From positions 3,067,001-3,131,000 of the forward strand of contig NZ_JAZHRU010000001.1 in NCBI RefSeq assembly GCF_036924525.1: a stretch of 64,000 nt of DNA, given 5' to 3'. Both the position numbers and the translations under genes were made by a program. Below the pieces are notes generated by a model. It did no database searches and was not told the DNA's origin. It saw nothing but the letters and a program-made list of their open reading frames with translations. How positions within the stretch are numbered: the first letter of the stretch is position 1; the number at the start of each line of letters is the position of its first letter. Below, piece after piece: positions 15,152-27,370 of the stretch. The DNA comes from Bradyrhizobium sp. AZCC 1719 (GTDB lineage: Bacteria; Pseudomonadota; Alphaproteobacteria; Rhizobiales; Xanthobacteraceae).

Positions 15152-16870
15152 ATGGATCACGACGTACACGACCTACAAAAAGTCCGCTCGTTCGATCATC
15201 CGGGCGCGGGACGGAAGCGAGCCAAGGCGACGCCGAAGGGCCGCCAGGTCGACCCCACCGCCGCCCATGAGATCGAGCACCTGCTCGGCGATCGGCCGCG
15301 CCGCCGCGACTTGCTGATCGAGCACCTTCACCTGATCCAGGACAAGTATCACCAGATCTCGGCGGCGCATCTGGCGGCGCTTGCCGACGAGATGAAGCTG
15401 TCGTTTGCGGAAGTGTTCGAGACCGCGACCTTCTACGCGCATTTCGACGTGGTGAAGGAGGGCGCGCCCGATATCGCGCCGCTGACCATCCGCGTTTGCG
15501 ATTCGCTGACCTGCGCCATGATGGGCGCGGAAAAGCTGCTGCATGAATTGCAGGACAGTGCCGGCCCCGGCATCCGCGTGGTGCGCGCGCCCTGCGTTGG
15601 CCGCTGCGACACCGCGCCCGCCGCCGAAGTCGGCCATCACTTCGTCGATCATGCCACGGTGACGAACGTGCTCGCCGCCGCCAAGGCCGGCGACACTCAC
15701 GCGCATCTGCCTGACTATACCGACTATGACGCCTATGTCGCCGGCGGCGGCTACAAGCTGCTCAATCGCCTGCGCTCCGGCGCGATGACCAAAGAAGATC
15801 TGCTGAAGGCGCTCGACGACGCTTCGCTGCGCGGGCTCGGCGGCGCGGGCTTTCCGACGGGACGCAAATGGCGTGCGGTGCTGGGTGAGCCCGGCCCGCG
15901 GCTGATGGCGATCAACGGCGACGAGGGTGAACCCGGCACGTTCAAGGACCGCTTCTATCTCGAAACCGATCCACATCGCTTCATCGAGGGCATGCTGATC
16001 GGCGCGCATATCGTCGAAGCGACCGACGTCTATATCTATCTGCGCGACGAATATCCGGCGTCGCGCGAAATCCTCACGCGCGAAATCGCAAAATTGCCGC
16101 CCGGCGGTCCTGTGCTGCATATGCGCCGCGGCGCCGGCGCCTATATCTGTGGCGAGGAATCCTCGCTGCTCGAATCGATCGAGGGCAAGCGTGGCTTGCC
16201 CAGGCACAAGCCGCCATATCCGTTCCAGGTCGGCCTGTTCGGCCTGCCGACGCTGATCAATAATATCGAGACGCTGTGGTGGGTGCGCGACATCGTCGAG
16301 AAGGGCGCCGACTGGTGGAAGAGCCACGGTCGCAACGATCGCCATGGCTTGCGCAGCTATTCGGTCTCGGGCCGCGTGAAAAATCCCGGCATGAAACTGG
16401 CGCCGGCCGGCGTCACCGTGCGCGAACTGATCGACGAGTTCTGCGGCGGCATGGCCGACGGCCACACCTTCCACGCCTATCTGCCGGGCGGCGCGTCGGG
16501 CGGCATCCTGCCGGCATCGATGGACAACATCCCGCTCGATTTCGGCACGCTGGAAAAATACGGCTGCTTCATCGGCTCCGCCGCTGTCGTCATCCTGTCC
16601 GAGCAAGACAGCGTGAAGGGCGCGGCGTTGAACCTGATGAAATTCTTCGAGGATGAAAGCTGCGGCCAGTGCACGCCGTGCCGCGTTGGAACCCAGAAGG
16701 CGGCGCTTTTGATGCAGCGGCCGGTCTGGGACCGCGAATTGCTGGACCAATTGAGCCAGGTGATGCGCGACGCCTCGATCTGCGGGCTTGGACAAGCCGC
16801 CTCGAACCCGCTGACGTCAGTGATTAAATATTTTCCGGAAGAATTCGTGCCGAAAGAGGCCGCGGAATGA
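15152..16870 (+). CDS. fdhB: NAD-linked formate dehydrogenase beta subunit (NuoE-NuoF fusion)
   Basis: A 572-aa soluble diaphorase subunit that passes electrons from the alpha subunit to NAD+. Residues about 40-185 are NuoE-like with [2Fe-2S] cysteines in RVCDSLTCAM and RAPCVGRC. The rest is NuoF-like: an FMN/NADH site with GLGGAGFPTGRKW and GAGAYICGEESSLL, and the [4Fe-4S] motif ESCGQCTPCR near the C-terminus. The fusion and length match the beta subunit of Methylobacterium-type FDH1 as I recall. ATG 15152 is chosen because the upstream extension to 15023 has no conserved sequence. The stop overlaps the alpha-subunit start (ATGA). Confidence 0.93.
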   Translation: MDHDVHDLQKVRSFDHPGAGRKRAKATPKGRQVDPTAAHEIEHLLGDRPRRRDLLIEHLHLIQDKYHQISAAHLAALADEMKLSFAEVFETATFYAHFDVVKEGAPDIAPLTIRVCDSLTCAMMGAEKLLHELQDSAGPGIRVVRAPCVGRCDTAPAAEVGHHFVDHATVTNVLAAAKAGDTHAHLPDYTDYDAYVAGGGYKLLNRLRSGAMTKEDLLKALDDASLRGLGGAGFPTGRKWRAVLGEPGPRLMAINGDEGEPGTFKDRFYLETDPHRFIEGMLIGAHIVEATDVYIYLRDEYPASREILTREIAKLPPGGPVLHMRRGAGAYICGEESSLLESIEGKRGLPRHKPPYPFQVGLFGLPTLINNIETLWWVRDIVEKGADWWKSHGRNDRHGLRSYSVSGRVKNPGMKLAPAGVTVRELIDEFCGGMADGHTFHAYLPGGASGGILPASMDNIPLDFGTLEKYGCFIGSAAVVILSEQDSVKGAALNLMKFFEDESCGQCTPCRVGTQKAALLMQRPVWDRELLDQLSQVMRDASICGLGQAASNPLTSVIKYFPEEFVPKEAAE

Positions 16871-19632
16871 CCAAGATCAAGTTCGAACTCGACGGCCAAC
16901 AGGTCGAGGCCAACGCGGGCGAGACCATCTGGCAGGTGGCAAAACGCCACCAGAAGGAAATCCCGCATCTCTGTTATTCGCCGGAGCCGGACTACCGGCC
17001 TGACGGCAATTGCCGCGCCTGCATGGTCGAGATCGAGGGCGAGCGCGTGCTGGCCGCGTCCTGCAAGCGCACGCCGAGCGTCGGCATGAAGGTGAAGACC
17101 GAAAGCGCCCGCGCCGTCGCCGCGCAGAAGATGGTGATGGAATTGCTGGTCGCCGACCAGCCGGCGCGCGAGACCTCGCACGATCCCGATTCGAAATTCT
17201 GGCACTGGGCCGAAAAGGTCGAGGTGACCGAGAGCCGCTTCCCGGCGGCCGAGCGGTGGCAGGGCGATACCAGCCATCCCGCGATGAGCGTCAATCTCGA
17301 TGCCTGCATCCAGTGCGGCCTGTGCGTGCGCGCCTGCCGCGAGGTCCAGGTCAACGACGTGATAGGTATGGCCTATCGCAATGCCGGCGCCAAGATCGTG
17401 TTCGACTTCGACGACCCCATGGGTGAATCGACCTGCGTCGCCTGCGGCGAGTGCGTGCAGGCCTGCCCGACCGGTGCCTTGATGCCGTCGGTGATGCTGG
17501 ACGAGAAGCAGACCCGCGTCACCTATGCCGACAAGAAGGTGGATTCGCTCTGCCCGTTCTGCGGCGTCGGCTGCCAGGTCACCTATCAGGTCAAGGACGA
17601 GAAGGTCATCTATGCCGAGGGCCGCGACGGCCCGGCCAACCACAACCGGCTCTGCGTCAAGGGTCGTTTTGGTTTTGACTACATCCATCACCCGCATCGG
17701 CTGACAAAGCCGCTGGTGCGGCTGCCCAATGCGAAGAAGGATGCCAACGACCAGGTCGATCCGGCCAATCCGTTCACCCATTTCCGCGAAGCTTCGTGGG
17801 AGGAGGCGCTGGATATCGCCGCAAAAGGCCTCGTTAAAATTCGCGACGAGAGGGGCGTCAAGGCGCTGGCCGGCTTCGGCTCGGCCAAGGGTTCGAACGA
17901 AGAGGCGTATCTGTTCCAGAAGCTGGTGCGCACCGGTTTTGGCTCCAACAATGTCGACCACTGCACGCGGCTCTGCCACGCCTCGTCGGTCGCGGCGCTG
18001 ATGGAAGGGTTGAATTCCGGTGCGGTGTCCGCGCCGTTTGCTGCCGCGATGGACGCCGAGGTCATCATCGTGATCGGCGCCAACCCGACCGTGAACCATC
18101 CGGTCGCCGCGACCTATCTCAAGAACGCGGCCAAGCGCGGTGCCAAGCTGATCGTGATGGACCCGCGCCGGCAGGCGCTGTCGCGCCATGCCTGGCGTCA
18201 TCTCGCCTTCAAGCCCGGCAGCGACGTCGCCATGCTGAACGCGATGCTCCATACCATCATCACCGAAGGGCTGACCGACCAGCAATATATCGCGGGCTAT
18301 ACCGAAGGCTTTGACGAGCTCGCCGAGCGGATCAAGGAATTCCCGCCGGAGAAGATGGAAGCGATCTGCGGCATTCCAGCCGAGACGCTGAAGGAAGTCG
18401 CCCGCGTCTATGCGCGCTCGCAAGCCTCGATCATCTTCTGGGGCATGGGCATCAGCCAGCATATTCACGGCACCGATAACGCGCGCTGCCTGATCGCGCT
18501 GGCGCTGACCACAGGTCAGGTCGGCCGTCCCGGCACCGGCCTGCATCCGTTGCGCGGCCAGAACAACGTGCAGGGCGCTTCCGACGCCGGCCTGATTCCG
18601 ATGTTCCTGCCGGACTACCAGCCGGTCGGACGCACCGATCTGCGCGAGCCTTTCGAGAAGCTCTGGGATCAGGATCTCGACCCTGTGCGCGGCCTCACCG
18701 TCGTCGAGATCATGAACGCGATCCATGCTGGCCAGATCAACGGCATGTATATCGAGGGCGAAAACCCCGCGATGTCGGATCCCGACCTGCAGCACGCGCG
18801 CGAGGCGCTGGCCAAGCTAGATCATCTGGTGGTGCAGGATCTCTTCGTCACGGAAACGGCGTTCCATGCCGACGTAATCCTGCCGGCGTCTGCGTTCGCC
18901 GAAAAGAGCGGCACCTTCACCAATACCGACCGCCGCGTGCAGCTTGCGCGCGAAGTGATCCGTCCGCCGGGCGATGCGCGGCAGGATCTCTGGATCATCC
19001 AGGAGATCGGCAAGCGCATGGGCCTGCCGTGGAACTACAACGGCCCGGCTGATGTCTTCACCGAGATGACGCAGGTGATGCCGTCGCTGAAGAACATCAG
19101 TTGGGAGCGGCTGGTGCGCGAGGGCGCGGTGACCTATCCGGTCGACGATCCGAACAAGCCCGGCAACGAGATCATTTTCACCACAGGTTTCCCTACCGAA
19201 AGTGGCCGCGGGAAAATCGTTCCGGCCAAGGTGATCGCGCCGGACGAGGTGCCCGACGCCGAATATCCGATGGTGCTCTCCACGGGGCGCGTGCTCGAGC
19301 ACTGGCACACCGGCTCCATGACCCGCCGCGCATCCGTGCTCGATCAGCTAGAACCCGAGGCGGTGGCGTTCATGTCGCCGAAGGATATGCGCAAGCTAGG
19401 CGTTTGGCCCGGCGATTTCATCCGCCTGATGACCCGCCGCGGCGCCGTCGACGTCAAGGTACGCTCCGACCGCGACGTGCCCGAGAACATGATCTTCATG
19501 CCGTTCTGCTACGCGGAAGCGGCGGCCAACTTGCTGACCAACCCAGCGCTTGATCCGTTCGGAAAGATCCCCGAATTCAAGTTCTGCGCCGTGCGCGCCG
19601 AAAAGTTGGCGCTACAGTCGGCGGCGGAGTAG
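16867..19632 (+). CDS. fdhA: NAD-linked formate dehydrogenase alpha subunit (Mo/W bis-MGD)
   Basis: A 921-aa catalytic subunit oxidising formate to CO2. Cluster ligands are visible: [2Fe-2S] Cys36, 49, 52 and 66; [4Fe-4S] sets Cys147/150/153/157 and Cys190/193/196/200; and the cofactor-proximal set Cys229/232/236/263. The active-site pair is Cys370-His371 (CTRLCHASS), so this is the Cys rather than selenocysteine type. A C-terminal molybdopterin dinucleotide-binding domain includes LSTGRVLEHWHTGSMTRR. There is no Tat signal, consistent with a cytosolic NAD-reducing enzyme. It overlaps the beta gene by 4 bp and is followed by a strong terminator. The maturation genes fdhD, mobA, mobB and moeA lie about 10 kb upstream. 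Confidence 0.95.
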   Translation: MTKIKFELDGQQVEANAGETIWQVAKRHQKEIPHLCYSPEPDYRPDGNCRACMVEIEGERVLAASCKRTPSVGMKVKTESARAVAAQKMVMELLVADQPARETSHDPDSKFWHWAEKVEVTESRFPAAERWQGDTSHPAMSVNLDACIQCGLCVRACREVQVNDVIGMAYRNAGAKIVFDFDDPMGESTCVACGECVQACPTGALMPSVMLDEKQTRVTYADKKVDSLCPFCGVGCQVTYQVKDEKVIYAEGRDGPANHNRLCVKGRFGFDYIHHPHRLTKPLVRLPNAKKDANDQVDPANPFTHFREASWEEALDIAAKGLVKIRDERGVKALAGFGSAKGSNEEAYLFQKLVRTGFGSNNVDHCTRLCHASSVAALMEGLNSGAVSAPFAAAMDAEVIIVIGANPTVNHPVAATYLKNAAKRGAKLIVMDPRRQALSRHAWRHLAFKPGSDVAMLNAMLHTIITEGLTDQQYIAGYTEGFDELAERIKEFPPEKMEAICGIPAETLKEVARVYARSQASIIFWGMGISQHIHGTDNARCLIALALTTGQVGRPGTGLHPLRGQNNVQGASDAGLIPMFLPDYQPVGRTDLREPFEKLWDQDLDPVRGLTVVEIMNAIHAGQINGMYIEGENPAMSDPDLQHAREALAKLDHLVVQDLFVTETAFHADVILPASAFAEKSGTFTNTDRRVQLAREVIRPPGDARQDLWIIQEIGKRMGLPWNYNGPADVFTEMTQVMPSLKNISWERLVREGAVTYPVDDPNKPGNEIIFTTGFPTESGRGKIVPAKVIAPDEVPDAEYPMVLSTGRVLEHWHTGSMTRRASVLDQLEPEAVAFMSPKDMRKLGVWPGDFIRLMTRRGAVDVKVRSDRDVPENMIFMPFCYAEAAANLLTNPALDPFGKIPEFKFCAVRAEKLALQSAAE

Positions 19633-19686
19633 GCGGCCTAAACCGTAGCCCGGATTTCGCCGCATCCAGGCCACTGATCTCTACGT

Positions 19687-19726
19687 AAAGACGCCTTCCG
19701 TGGTCCCTGCCACGGAAGGCGTCTTT
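19687..19726 (+). terminator. Rho-independent terminator after formate dehydrogenase
   Basis: A perfect 17-bp inverted repeat (AAAGACGCCTTCCGTGG at 19687-19703 and its complement at 19710-19726) with a 6-nt loop. The A-rich left arm and T-rich right arm make it potentially bidirectional. It ends the fdh operon before kdp. Confidence 0.88.
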
Positions 19727-19795
19727 ATGAGATTCCTATAACGTCGCCATCCTTCCCGTCTCGAAAACCTATGCGCCCGGTGGCACCTCAGGCCG

Positions 19796-19828
19796 GAACG
19801 CACAGCCGTATCTTCGGCTGCGCGGTTC
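19796..19828 (+). promoter_or_regulatory. Structured kdp leader hairpin
   Basis: An inner stem CAGCCG/CGGCTG (19803-19808 and 19815-19820, 6-nt loop) and an outer GAAC/GTTC pairing (19796-19799 and 19825-19828) lie 20 nt before the first kdp ORF. CCGG pairs also occur just upstream (19777-19795). This suggests a folded 5' leader. It does not match a riboswitch class I can name. Confidence 0.4.
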
Positions 19829-19848
19829 ACGTCGCAGAGGAACATCCC

Positions 19849-19932
19849 ATGCTGGACATTGTGATGCTGGCGCTCGCTCTCGGCCTCTTCGTGGCGGGCA
19901 TTGGCTATGCCTATGTCTGCGAGCGGTTGTGA
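19849..19932 (+). CDS. KdpF-like single-TM micropeptide, 27 aa
   Basis: The ORF MLDIVMLALALGLFVAGIGY plus a short AYVCERL tail encodes one hydrophobic helix ending in a small basic/acidic tail, the same architecture as KdpF. It is preceded by CAGAGGAAC and followed 11 nt later by a second such peptide. Conserved placement in front of kdpF suggests a real small membrane protein, possibly a second KdpF-type stabiliser or a leader peptide. I cannot assign a function. Confidence 0.6.
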   Translation: MLDIVMLALALGLFVAGIGYAYVCERL

Positions 19933-19943
19933 GGGAGAGCGCC

Positions 19944-20033
19944 ATGATCTTCGATTACTCGCTCGCCGGTCTCGTCTCTCTCGGTCTGCTGTTTTACCTG
20001 ACTTACGCGCTGCTGCGCCCCGAGCGGTTCTGA
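19944..20033 (+). CDS. kdpF: Potassium-transporting ATPase subunit KdpF
   Basis: A 29-aa single-helix peptide with the family ending LLRPERF, which stabilises the KdpABC complex. GGGAGAG lies 7 nt upstream of the ATG. It sits 22 nt before kdpA, the standard position. Confidence 0.88.
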   Translation: MIFDYSLAGLVSLGLLFYLTYALLRPERF

Positions 20034-20055
20034 TCTCACATCCAGAGGTAATCCC

Positions 20056-21759
20056 ATGACCGTCATCGGCTGGTTTCAGATTCTGCTGTACTGCGCGATC
20101 GTGGTCGCGCTCGTAAAGCCGCTCGGCTGGTATATGACGCGCGTCTTCAACGGCGAGCGCACACCCCTCACGCCGATCCTGCGGCCGGTCGAGGTTGGGC
20201 TATACCGGATCGGCGGCGTCGATGAAAAGCGCGAGCAGCATTGGCTGACCTACACGGTCGCGATGTTGCTGTTCCATGTCGGCGGTTTCCTCGTCATTTA
20301 CAGCCTGATGCGGCTGCAGGCGCTGCTGCCGTTCAACCCGGCGGGGCAATCTGCCGTAGCCCAGGATTTGTCGTTCAATACCGCGATCTCCTTCATCACC
20401 AACACCAACTGGCAGAACTACGGCGGCGAAAGCACGCTGTCGTACCTGACGCAGATGCTGGGCCTGACGCATCAGAACTTCCTGTCGGCCGCGACCGGTA
20501 TCGCCCTCGCAGTCGCTCTGATCCGCGGCTTCTCGCGCTCCTCGATGCGCACGATCGGCAATTTCTGGGTCGACGTCACGCGCTGCACGCTTTACGTGCT
20601 GCTGCCGATCTGCATCGTCTATACGCTGTTCCTGGTGTGGCAGGGCATACCGCAGACGCTCGGCGCCTATGTTGAGGCGACCACACTGGAAGGCGGCAAG
20701 CAGACCATCGCGGTCGGCCCTGTCGCTTCGCAGGTCGCTATCAAAATGCTCGGCACCAATGGCGGCGGCTTCTTCAATGCCAATGCCGCACATCCCTTTG
20801 AAAACCCCACCGCGCTATCGAACTTCGTGCAGATGATCTCGATCTTTGCGCTCGGCGCGGCGCTGACCAACGTGTTCGGCCGGATGGTCGGCAACCAGCG
20901 GCAGGGGTGGGCGATCCTCGGCGTGATGGGCGTGCTCTTCCTTGCCGGCGTCGCCGTCACCTATTGGGCCGAAGCCAACGGCACCTCGACGCTCAATGCG
21001 CTCCAACTGACCGGCGGCAACATGGAGGGCAAGGAAGTCCGCTTCGGTATCGTCGCCTCCGCCCTCTTCGCGGTCATTACCACCGCTGCCTCCTGCGGCG
21101 CGGTCAATGCCATGCACGACTCCTTCACCGCGCTCGGCGGCATGATCCCGCTGCTCAACATCCAACTCGGCGAAATCATCGTCGGCGGCGTCGGCGCGGG
21201 GCTTTACGGCATGCTGCTGTTCGTCGTGCTGGCGATCTTCGTCGCCGGCCTGATGGTCGGCCGCACGCCGGAATTTGTCGGCAAGAAGATCGAGGCGCGC
21301 GAGGTCAAGATGGCGATGCTTGCGATCCTGATCCTGCCGCTGATGATTTTGGGCTGGACGGCCGTTGCGGTCGTCTTCCCTGCGGCGGTGGCGTCGATGG
21401 CCAATGCCGGTCCGCACGGCTTTACCGAGGTGCTCTATGCCTTCACCTCGGCGACCGGCAATAACGGCTCGGCCTTCGGCGGCCTGACCGGCAATACCTT
21501 CTTTTACAATCTGACACTCGCCAGCTCGATGTTCGTCGGCCGCTTCTTCATGATCGTGCCGGCAATGGCGCTGGCGGGGTCGCTTGCGGCCAAGAAATCG
21601 ATCCCGCCCTCGGCCGGCACGCTGCCGACCACCGGCGGCCTGTTCGTCGGCCTCGTCGTCGGCGTCATCCTGATCATCGGCGGCCTGACCTTCTTCCCGG
21701 CGCTGGCGCTGGGGCCGATTGTCGAGCACTTGGCGATGAACGCCAACACCTTGTTCTGA
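20056..21759 (+). CDS. kdpA: Potassium-transporting ATPase, K+-channel subunit KdpA
   Basis: A 567-aa, ten-TM channel-like subunit that binds and translocates K+. Filter-type loops are visible: [36 protein letters not shown], and the third and fourth pore regions around [17 protein letters not shown] and [16 protein letters not shown]. The ATG is preceded by AGAGG. It is followed by kdpB after 24 nt. Confidence 0.97.
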   Translation: MTVIGWFQILLYCAIVVALVKPLGWYMTRVFNGERTPLTPILRPVEVGLYRIGGVDEKREQHWLTYTVAMLLFHVGGFLVIYSLMRLQALLPFNPAGQSAVAQDLSFNTAISFITNTNWQNYGGESTLSYLTQMLGLTHQNFLSAATGIALAVALIRGFSRSSMRTIGNFWVDVTRCTLYVLLPICIVYTLFLVWQGIPQTLGAYVEATTLEGGKQTIAVGPVASQVAIKMLGTNGGGFFNANAAHPFENPTALSNFVQMISIFALGAALTNVFGRMVGNQRQGWAILGVMGVLFLAGVAVTYWAEANGTSTLNALQLTGGNMEGKEVRFGIVASALFAVITTAASCGAVNAMHDSFTALGGMIPLLNIQLGEIIVGGVGAGLYGMLLFVVLAIFVAGLMVGRTPEFVGKKIEAREVKMAMLAILILPLMILGWTAVAVVFPAAVASMANAGPHGFTEVLYAFTSATGNNGSAFGGLTGNTFFYNLTLASSMFVGRFFMIVPAMALAGSLAAKKSIPPSAGTLPTTGGLFVGLVVGVILIIGGLTFFPALALGPIVEHLAMNANTLF

Positions 21760-21783
21760 TCGAAGCCGTCAGGAGTTACGTCC

Positions 21784-23898
<2,115 letters not shown>

Positions 23899-23900
23899 CC

Positions 23901-23985
23901 CCGTCATTGCGAGCGAAGCGAAGCAATCCATATCACCGCGTCAAGAAAGCTGGATTGCTTCGTCGCTTCGCTCCTCGCAATGACG
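23901..23985. repeat. Palindromic repeat (CCGTCATTGCGAG type), copy 2, inside the kdp operon
   Basis: The same element as 7081-7168: the CCGTCATTGCGAGCGAAGCG arm and its complement TGGATTGCTTCG...CGCAATGACG. The transcript would fold into a long hairpin between kdpB and kdpC and may affect mRNA processing or stoichiometry (inference). Confidence 0.85.
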
Positions 23986-24007
23986 AAAACACTTACGGAG
24001 ACCCACC

Positions 24008-24610
24008 ATGCTTCGCGAAATCCGTCCCGCGATCCTCATCCTGCTGCTGCTCACCGCGATTACCGGTCTTGCCTATCCACTCGCCATGACCGCCATCGCC
24101 GGCGCGATCTTTCCGAAACAAGCGCAAGGCAGCCTGATTGAAAAGGATGGTAAGGTGATCGGCTCCGCGCTGATCGGACAGGAGTTCAAGGAAGACAAAT
24201 ATTTCCACGGCCGCCCGTCCGCGACTGTTGCGCCGGACCTGGCCGATCCGACCAAGACGGTCCCTGCGCCTTATAACGCTGCCAGTTCCGGCGGCTCCAA
24301 TTTGGGTCCAACCAGCAAGGCGCTGGCCGACCGGATCAAGGAAGACGTCGAAAAGCTTAGGACGGAAAATCCTTCCGCGCCCGTGCCGGTCGATCTCGTC
24401 ACCACCTCCGGCAGCGGGCTCGATCCGGATATCTCGCCTGAGGGCGCGCTATTCCAGGTCCCGCGGATCGCAAAAGCCCGCAACCTGCCGGAGGCGCGCG
24501 TCCGTCAACTGGTCATGGAGCACGTGCAGGGCCGCATGGCAGGATTGCTAGGCGAGCCTCGTGTTAACGTATTGGCTCTGAATCTGGCGCTGGACCAGGT
24601 CACCAAATGA
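24008..24610 (+). CDS. kdpC: Potassium-transporting ATPase subunit KdpC
   Basis: A 200-aa subunit with one N-terminal TM helix ([20 protein letters not shown]) and a periplasmic domain with [34 protein letters not shown] and VRQLV...G, all KdpC signatures. ACGGAG precedes the ATG. It is separated from kdpB by a palindromic repeat and followed by kdpD after 42 nt. Confidence 0.96.
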   Translation: MLREIRPAILILLLLTAITGLAYPLAMTAIAGAIFPKQAQGSLIEKDGKVIGSALIGQEFKEDKYFHGRPSATVAPDLADPTKTVPAPYNAASSGGSNLGPTSKALADRIKEDVEKLRTENPSAPVPVDLVTTSGSGLDPDISPEGALFQVPRIAKARNLPEARVRQLVMEHVQGRMAGLLGEPRVNVLALNLALDQVTK

Positions 24611-24652
24611 GACCGGCTAGGCTCACCCCGGTGTGAAGGGCTATATTGCCGC

Positions 24653-27370
24653 ATGGTCCAAGCCCGCCGCGATCCCGACCAACGTCCTTCGCCGGAAGCC
24701 CTGCTGGAAGCAGCGCGGCGCGAGGAGAGCCGCGCCGGCAAGCTCAAGATTTTCGTCGGCGCCGCGCCCGGCGTCGGCAAGACCTATGAGATGTTGCAGA
24801 GCGCCCACGCCAAGAAGAAGGCGGGCGCCGATGTCGTGATCGGCATCGTCGAAACCCACGGCCGGGCTGAAACCGAAGTGCTTCTGAACGGCCTCGAGGT
24901 GCTGCCGCGCCGACGGCTTGTCTACAAGGAGCAGACGCTCGAGGAGATGGATCTGGATGCGCTGATCGCGCGGCGGCCGCAGATCGCGCTTGTGGATGAG
25001 CTCGCTCACACCAATGTGCCCGGCAGCCGTCATCCCAAGCGCTATCTCGACGTCGAGGAATTGCTGTCCCACGGCATCGACGTCTATACGGCAGTCAATA
25101 TCCAGCACATCGAGAGCCTCAACGACGTGGTCGCGCAGATCACGCATGTGCGGGTCCGCGAGACGGTGCCGGATTCCGTGTTCGACCGCGCCGACGCCAT
25201 TGAGCTGATCGACCTCACGCCCGACGATCTGATCCAGCGGCTGAAGGAGGGCAAGGTCTACGTTCCCAAACAGGCCGAGCGCGCGCTGGAGCATTATTTC
25301 TCGCCGGGCAACCTGACCGCGCTGCGCGAGCTGGCGCTGCGGCGCACCGCCGAGCGCGTCGACGAGCAGTTGCTCACCCATATGCAGGCCAATGCCATAG
25401 CAGGTCCCTGGGCGGCGGGCGAGCGCATCCTGGTTTGCGTCAGCGAGGATCCGCGTGCGGCCGGGCTGGTGCGCTATACCAAGCGGCTGGCGGACCGGCT
25501 GCACGCGCAATGGACCGCTGTCAGCATCGAGACTCGGCGCAGCCTGCAACTCACCGACGAGCAGCGCGACCGGCTGGCCGATACCATGCGGCTGGCGGAA
25601 GCGCTCGGGGGCGAGGCGCTGACCATTCCCGGCGTCGGCCGCCGCATCGCCGACGACGTCATCCATTTCGCGCACGCCAATAATGTCACGCAGATCATCA
25701 TCGGCAAGTCGACCCGCTCCTGGTGGTTCGAGCTGACGCGCGGTTCTGTCGTGCACGATCTGGTGCGCCGCGCCGGCCATATCAGCGTCCACGTCATCCC
25801 CGGCGACGAACAGGGGGTGGCGAAAGCGGCGGTGCAGACCGCGGCGCGGCAGGAGCCGTTCAACCTGCGGCCCTACATGATGGCGCTGCTGTTCGTCGCG
25901 ATCGGTCTCGGCGCTGCCGAACTGATCCAACCGATGTTCGCTGGCATCGAGAACGTCGATCTCGTCTTTCTCACCGCGGTGGTCGGCGTCGCCGTTCGCT
26001 ACGGGCTATGGCCATCGCTGCTGGCGAGCGTCGCGGCGTCGCTATGTTACAATTTCTTCTTCATGCCGCCGTTCTATACCTTCACCATCGCCGATCCGAC
26101 CAACGTCGCCGCCTTCTTCTTCTTCATGCTGATTGCGCTGTTGGTCTCCAATGTCGCGGCACGGGTGCGCTCTCAGGCCGACACCGCGATCGGCCGGGTG
26201 CGCACCACCGAATCGCTCTATGCCTTCAGCCGCAAGCTCGCGGGCACCGCGACGCTGGACGACGTGCTGTGGGCGACGGCCTATCAGACCGCGCTGATGC
26301 TGAAGGTGAGGGTGGTGCTGCTGTTGCCGGAGGACGGCGTGCTCACCGTGAAGTCGGGCTATCCGCCCGAGGATCAACTGGACGAGGCCGACCTTGCCGC
26401 CGCCAAATGGGCCTGGGATAACGACCGTGCGGCCGGGCGCGGCTCGGATACGCTGCCGGGCGCCAAACGGCTGTTCCTGCCGATGCGAACCGGGCGCGGC
26501 GCGATCGGCGTCATCGGTATCGACGACGATCGCACGGGTCCGTTGCTGACGCCGGATCAGCGCCGCCTGCTGGATGCGCTGGTCGATCAGGGCGCGCTGG
26601 CGATCGAGCGCGTGCTGTTGGTGGAGGACATGGACCGGGTCAAGCGCACGGTGGAATCCGACCGGCTGCGCGGCGCGCTCTTGACCTCGATCTCTCATGA
26701 TCTGAAGACGCCGTTGGCCTCGGTGCTCGGCGCCGCTTCCACCTTGCGCGATCTCGGCTCCAGCCTCAACGACGCGCAGAAGAACGAACTTCTCGCCACC
26801 ATGATCGACGAATCCGAGCGCCTCAATCGCTTCATCGCCAATCTGCTCGACATGACCAAGCTGGAGTCCGGGGCGATCGTGCCGAATACCGCGCGGCATG
26901 ACGTCTCCGAGATCGTCGGCAGCACGCTGCGCCGCGCGAGCAAGATACTCTTGCATCACAAGGTGTCACTGGAGCTCAGCCCCAATCTGCCGATGCTGGA
27001 GCTGGATGCGGTTCTGTTCGAACAGGTATTGTTCAATTTGCTCGACAACGCGGCCAAATATGCGCCGGCCGGCACCACGATTTCGATCCGGGGAATGCGC
27101 GATCAGGCAAGTGTGTTGCTGCAGATCCTCGACGAAGGCAGCGGTATTCCGCCTGCGGAGGTGGAAAGCGTGTTCGACAAATTCTATCGCGCTCAAAAGG
27201 GCGACCACGTCCGTGCCGGCACCGGGCTGGGGCTCGCCATCTCGCGCGGTTTCGTCGAGGCGATGCATGGCACGATATCGGCCGCCAATCGTGCCGATCG
27301 CTCTGGAGCCATTATCACTATTCGACTGCCCGTCCCGGACTCCGATAGCGCGCTGGATACCGCCGCATGA
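24653..27370 (+). CDS. kdpD: Osmosensitive K+ channel sensor histidine kinase KdpD
   Basis: A 905-aa sensor of K+ limitation and turgor. The N-terminal KdpD domain has Walker A (GAAPGVGKTYEML, about 41-53) and DELAHTNVPGSRH. A USP-like domain follows (about 255-370), then four clustered TM helices (about 405-510), a GAF-like region, HisKA with SISHDLKTPLAS, and HATPase with DNAAKYAPAG and GTGLGLAIS. It overlaps kdpE by 4 bp. Confidence 0.96.
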   Translation: MVQARRDPDQRPSPEALLEAARREESRAGKLKIFVGAAPGVGKTYEMLQSAHAKKKAGADVVIGIVETHGRAETEVLLNGLEVLPRRRLVYKEQTLEEMDLDALIARRPQIALVDELAHTNVPGSRHPKRYLDVEELLSHGIDVYTAVNIQHIESLNDVVAQITHVRVRETVPDSVFDRADAIELIDLTPDDLIQRLKEGKVYVPKQAERALEHYFSPGNLTALRELALRRTAERVDEQLLTHMQANAIAGPWAAGERILVCVSEDPRAAGLVRYTKRLADRLHAQWTAVSIETRRSLQLTDEQRDRLADTMRLAEALGGEALTIPGVGRRIADDVIHFAHANNVTQIIIGKSTRSWWFELTRGSVVHDLVRRAGHISVHVIPGDEQGVAKAAVQTAARQEPFNLRPYMMALLFVAIGLGAAELIQPMFAGIENVDLVFLTAVVGVAVRYGLWPSLLASVAASLCYNFFFMPPFYTFTIADPTNVAAFFFFMLIALLVSNVAARVRSQADTAIGRVRTTESLYAFSRKLAGTATLDDVLWATAYQTALMLKVRVVLLLPEDGVLTVKSGYPPEDQLDEADLAAAKWAWDNDRAAGRGSDTLPGAKRLFLPMRTGRGAIGVIGIDDDRTGPLLTPDQRRLLDALVDQGALAIERVLLVEDMDRVKRTVESDRLRGALLTSISHDLKTPLASVLGAASTLRDLGSSLNDAQKNELLATMIDESERLNRFIANLLDMTKLESGAIVPNTARHDVSEIVGSTLRRASKILLHHKVSLELSPNLPMLELDAVLFEQVLFNLLDNAAKYAPAGTTISIRGMRDQASVLLQILDEGSGIPPAEVESVFDKFYRAQKGDHVRAGTGLGLAISRGFVEAMHGTISAANRADRSGAIITIRLPVPDSDSALDTAA

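Noticed and set aside
16477..18795. A 772-codon minus-strand frame opposite the formate dehydrogenase genes
   Set aside because: It lies wholly opposite FdhB/FdhA with all cluster motifs on the plus strand; His/Arg-rich composition typical of antisense shadows.
19741..19848. c-di-AMP (ydaO-type) riboswitch upstream of kdp
   Set aside because: A stem-loop is present but the conserved ydaO sequence blocks are not recognisable.
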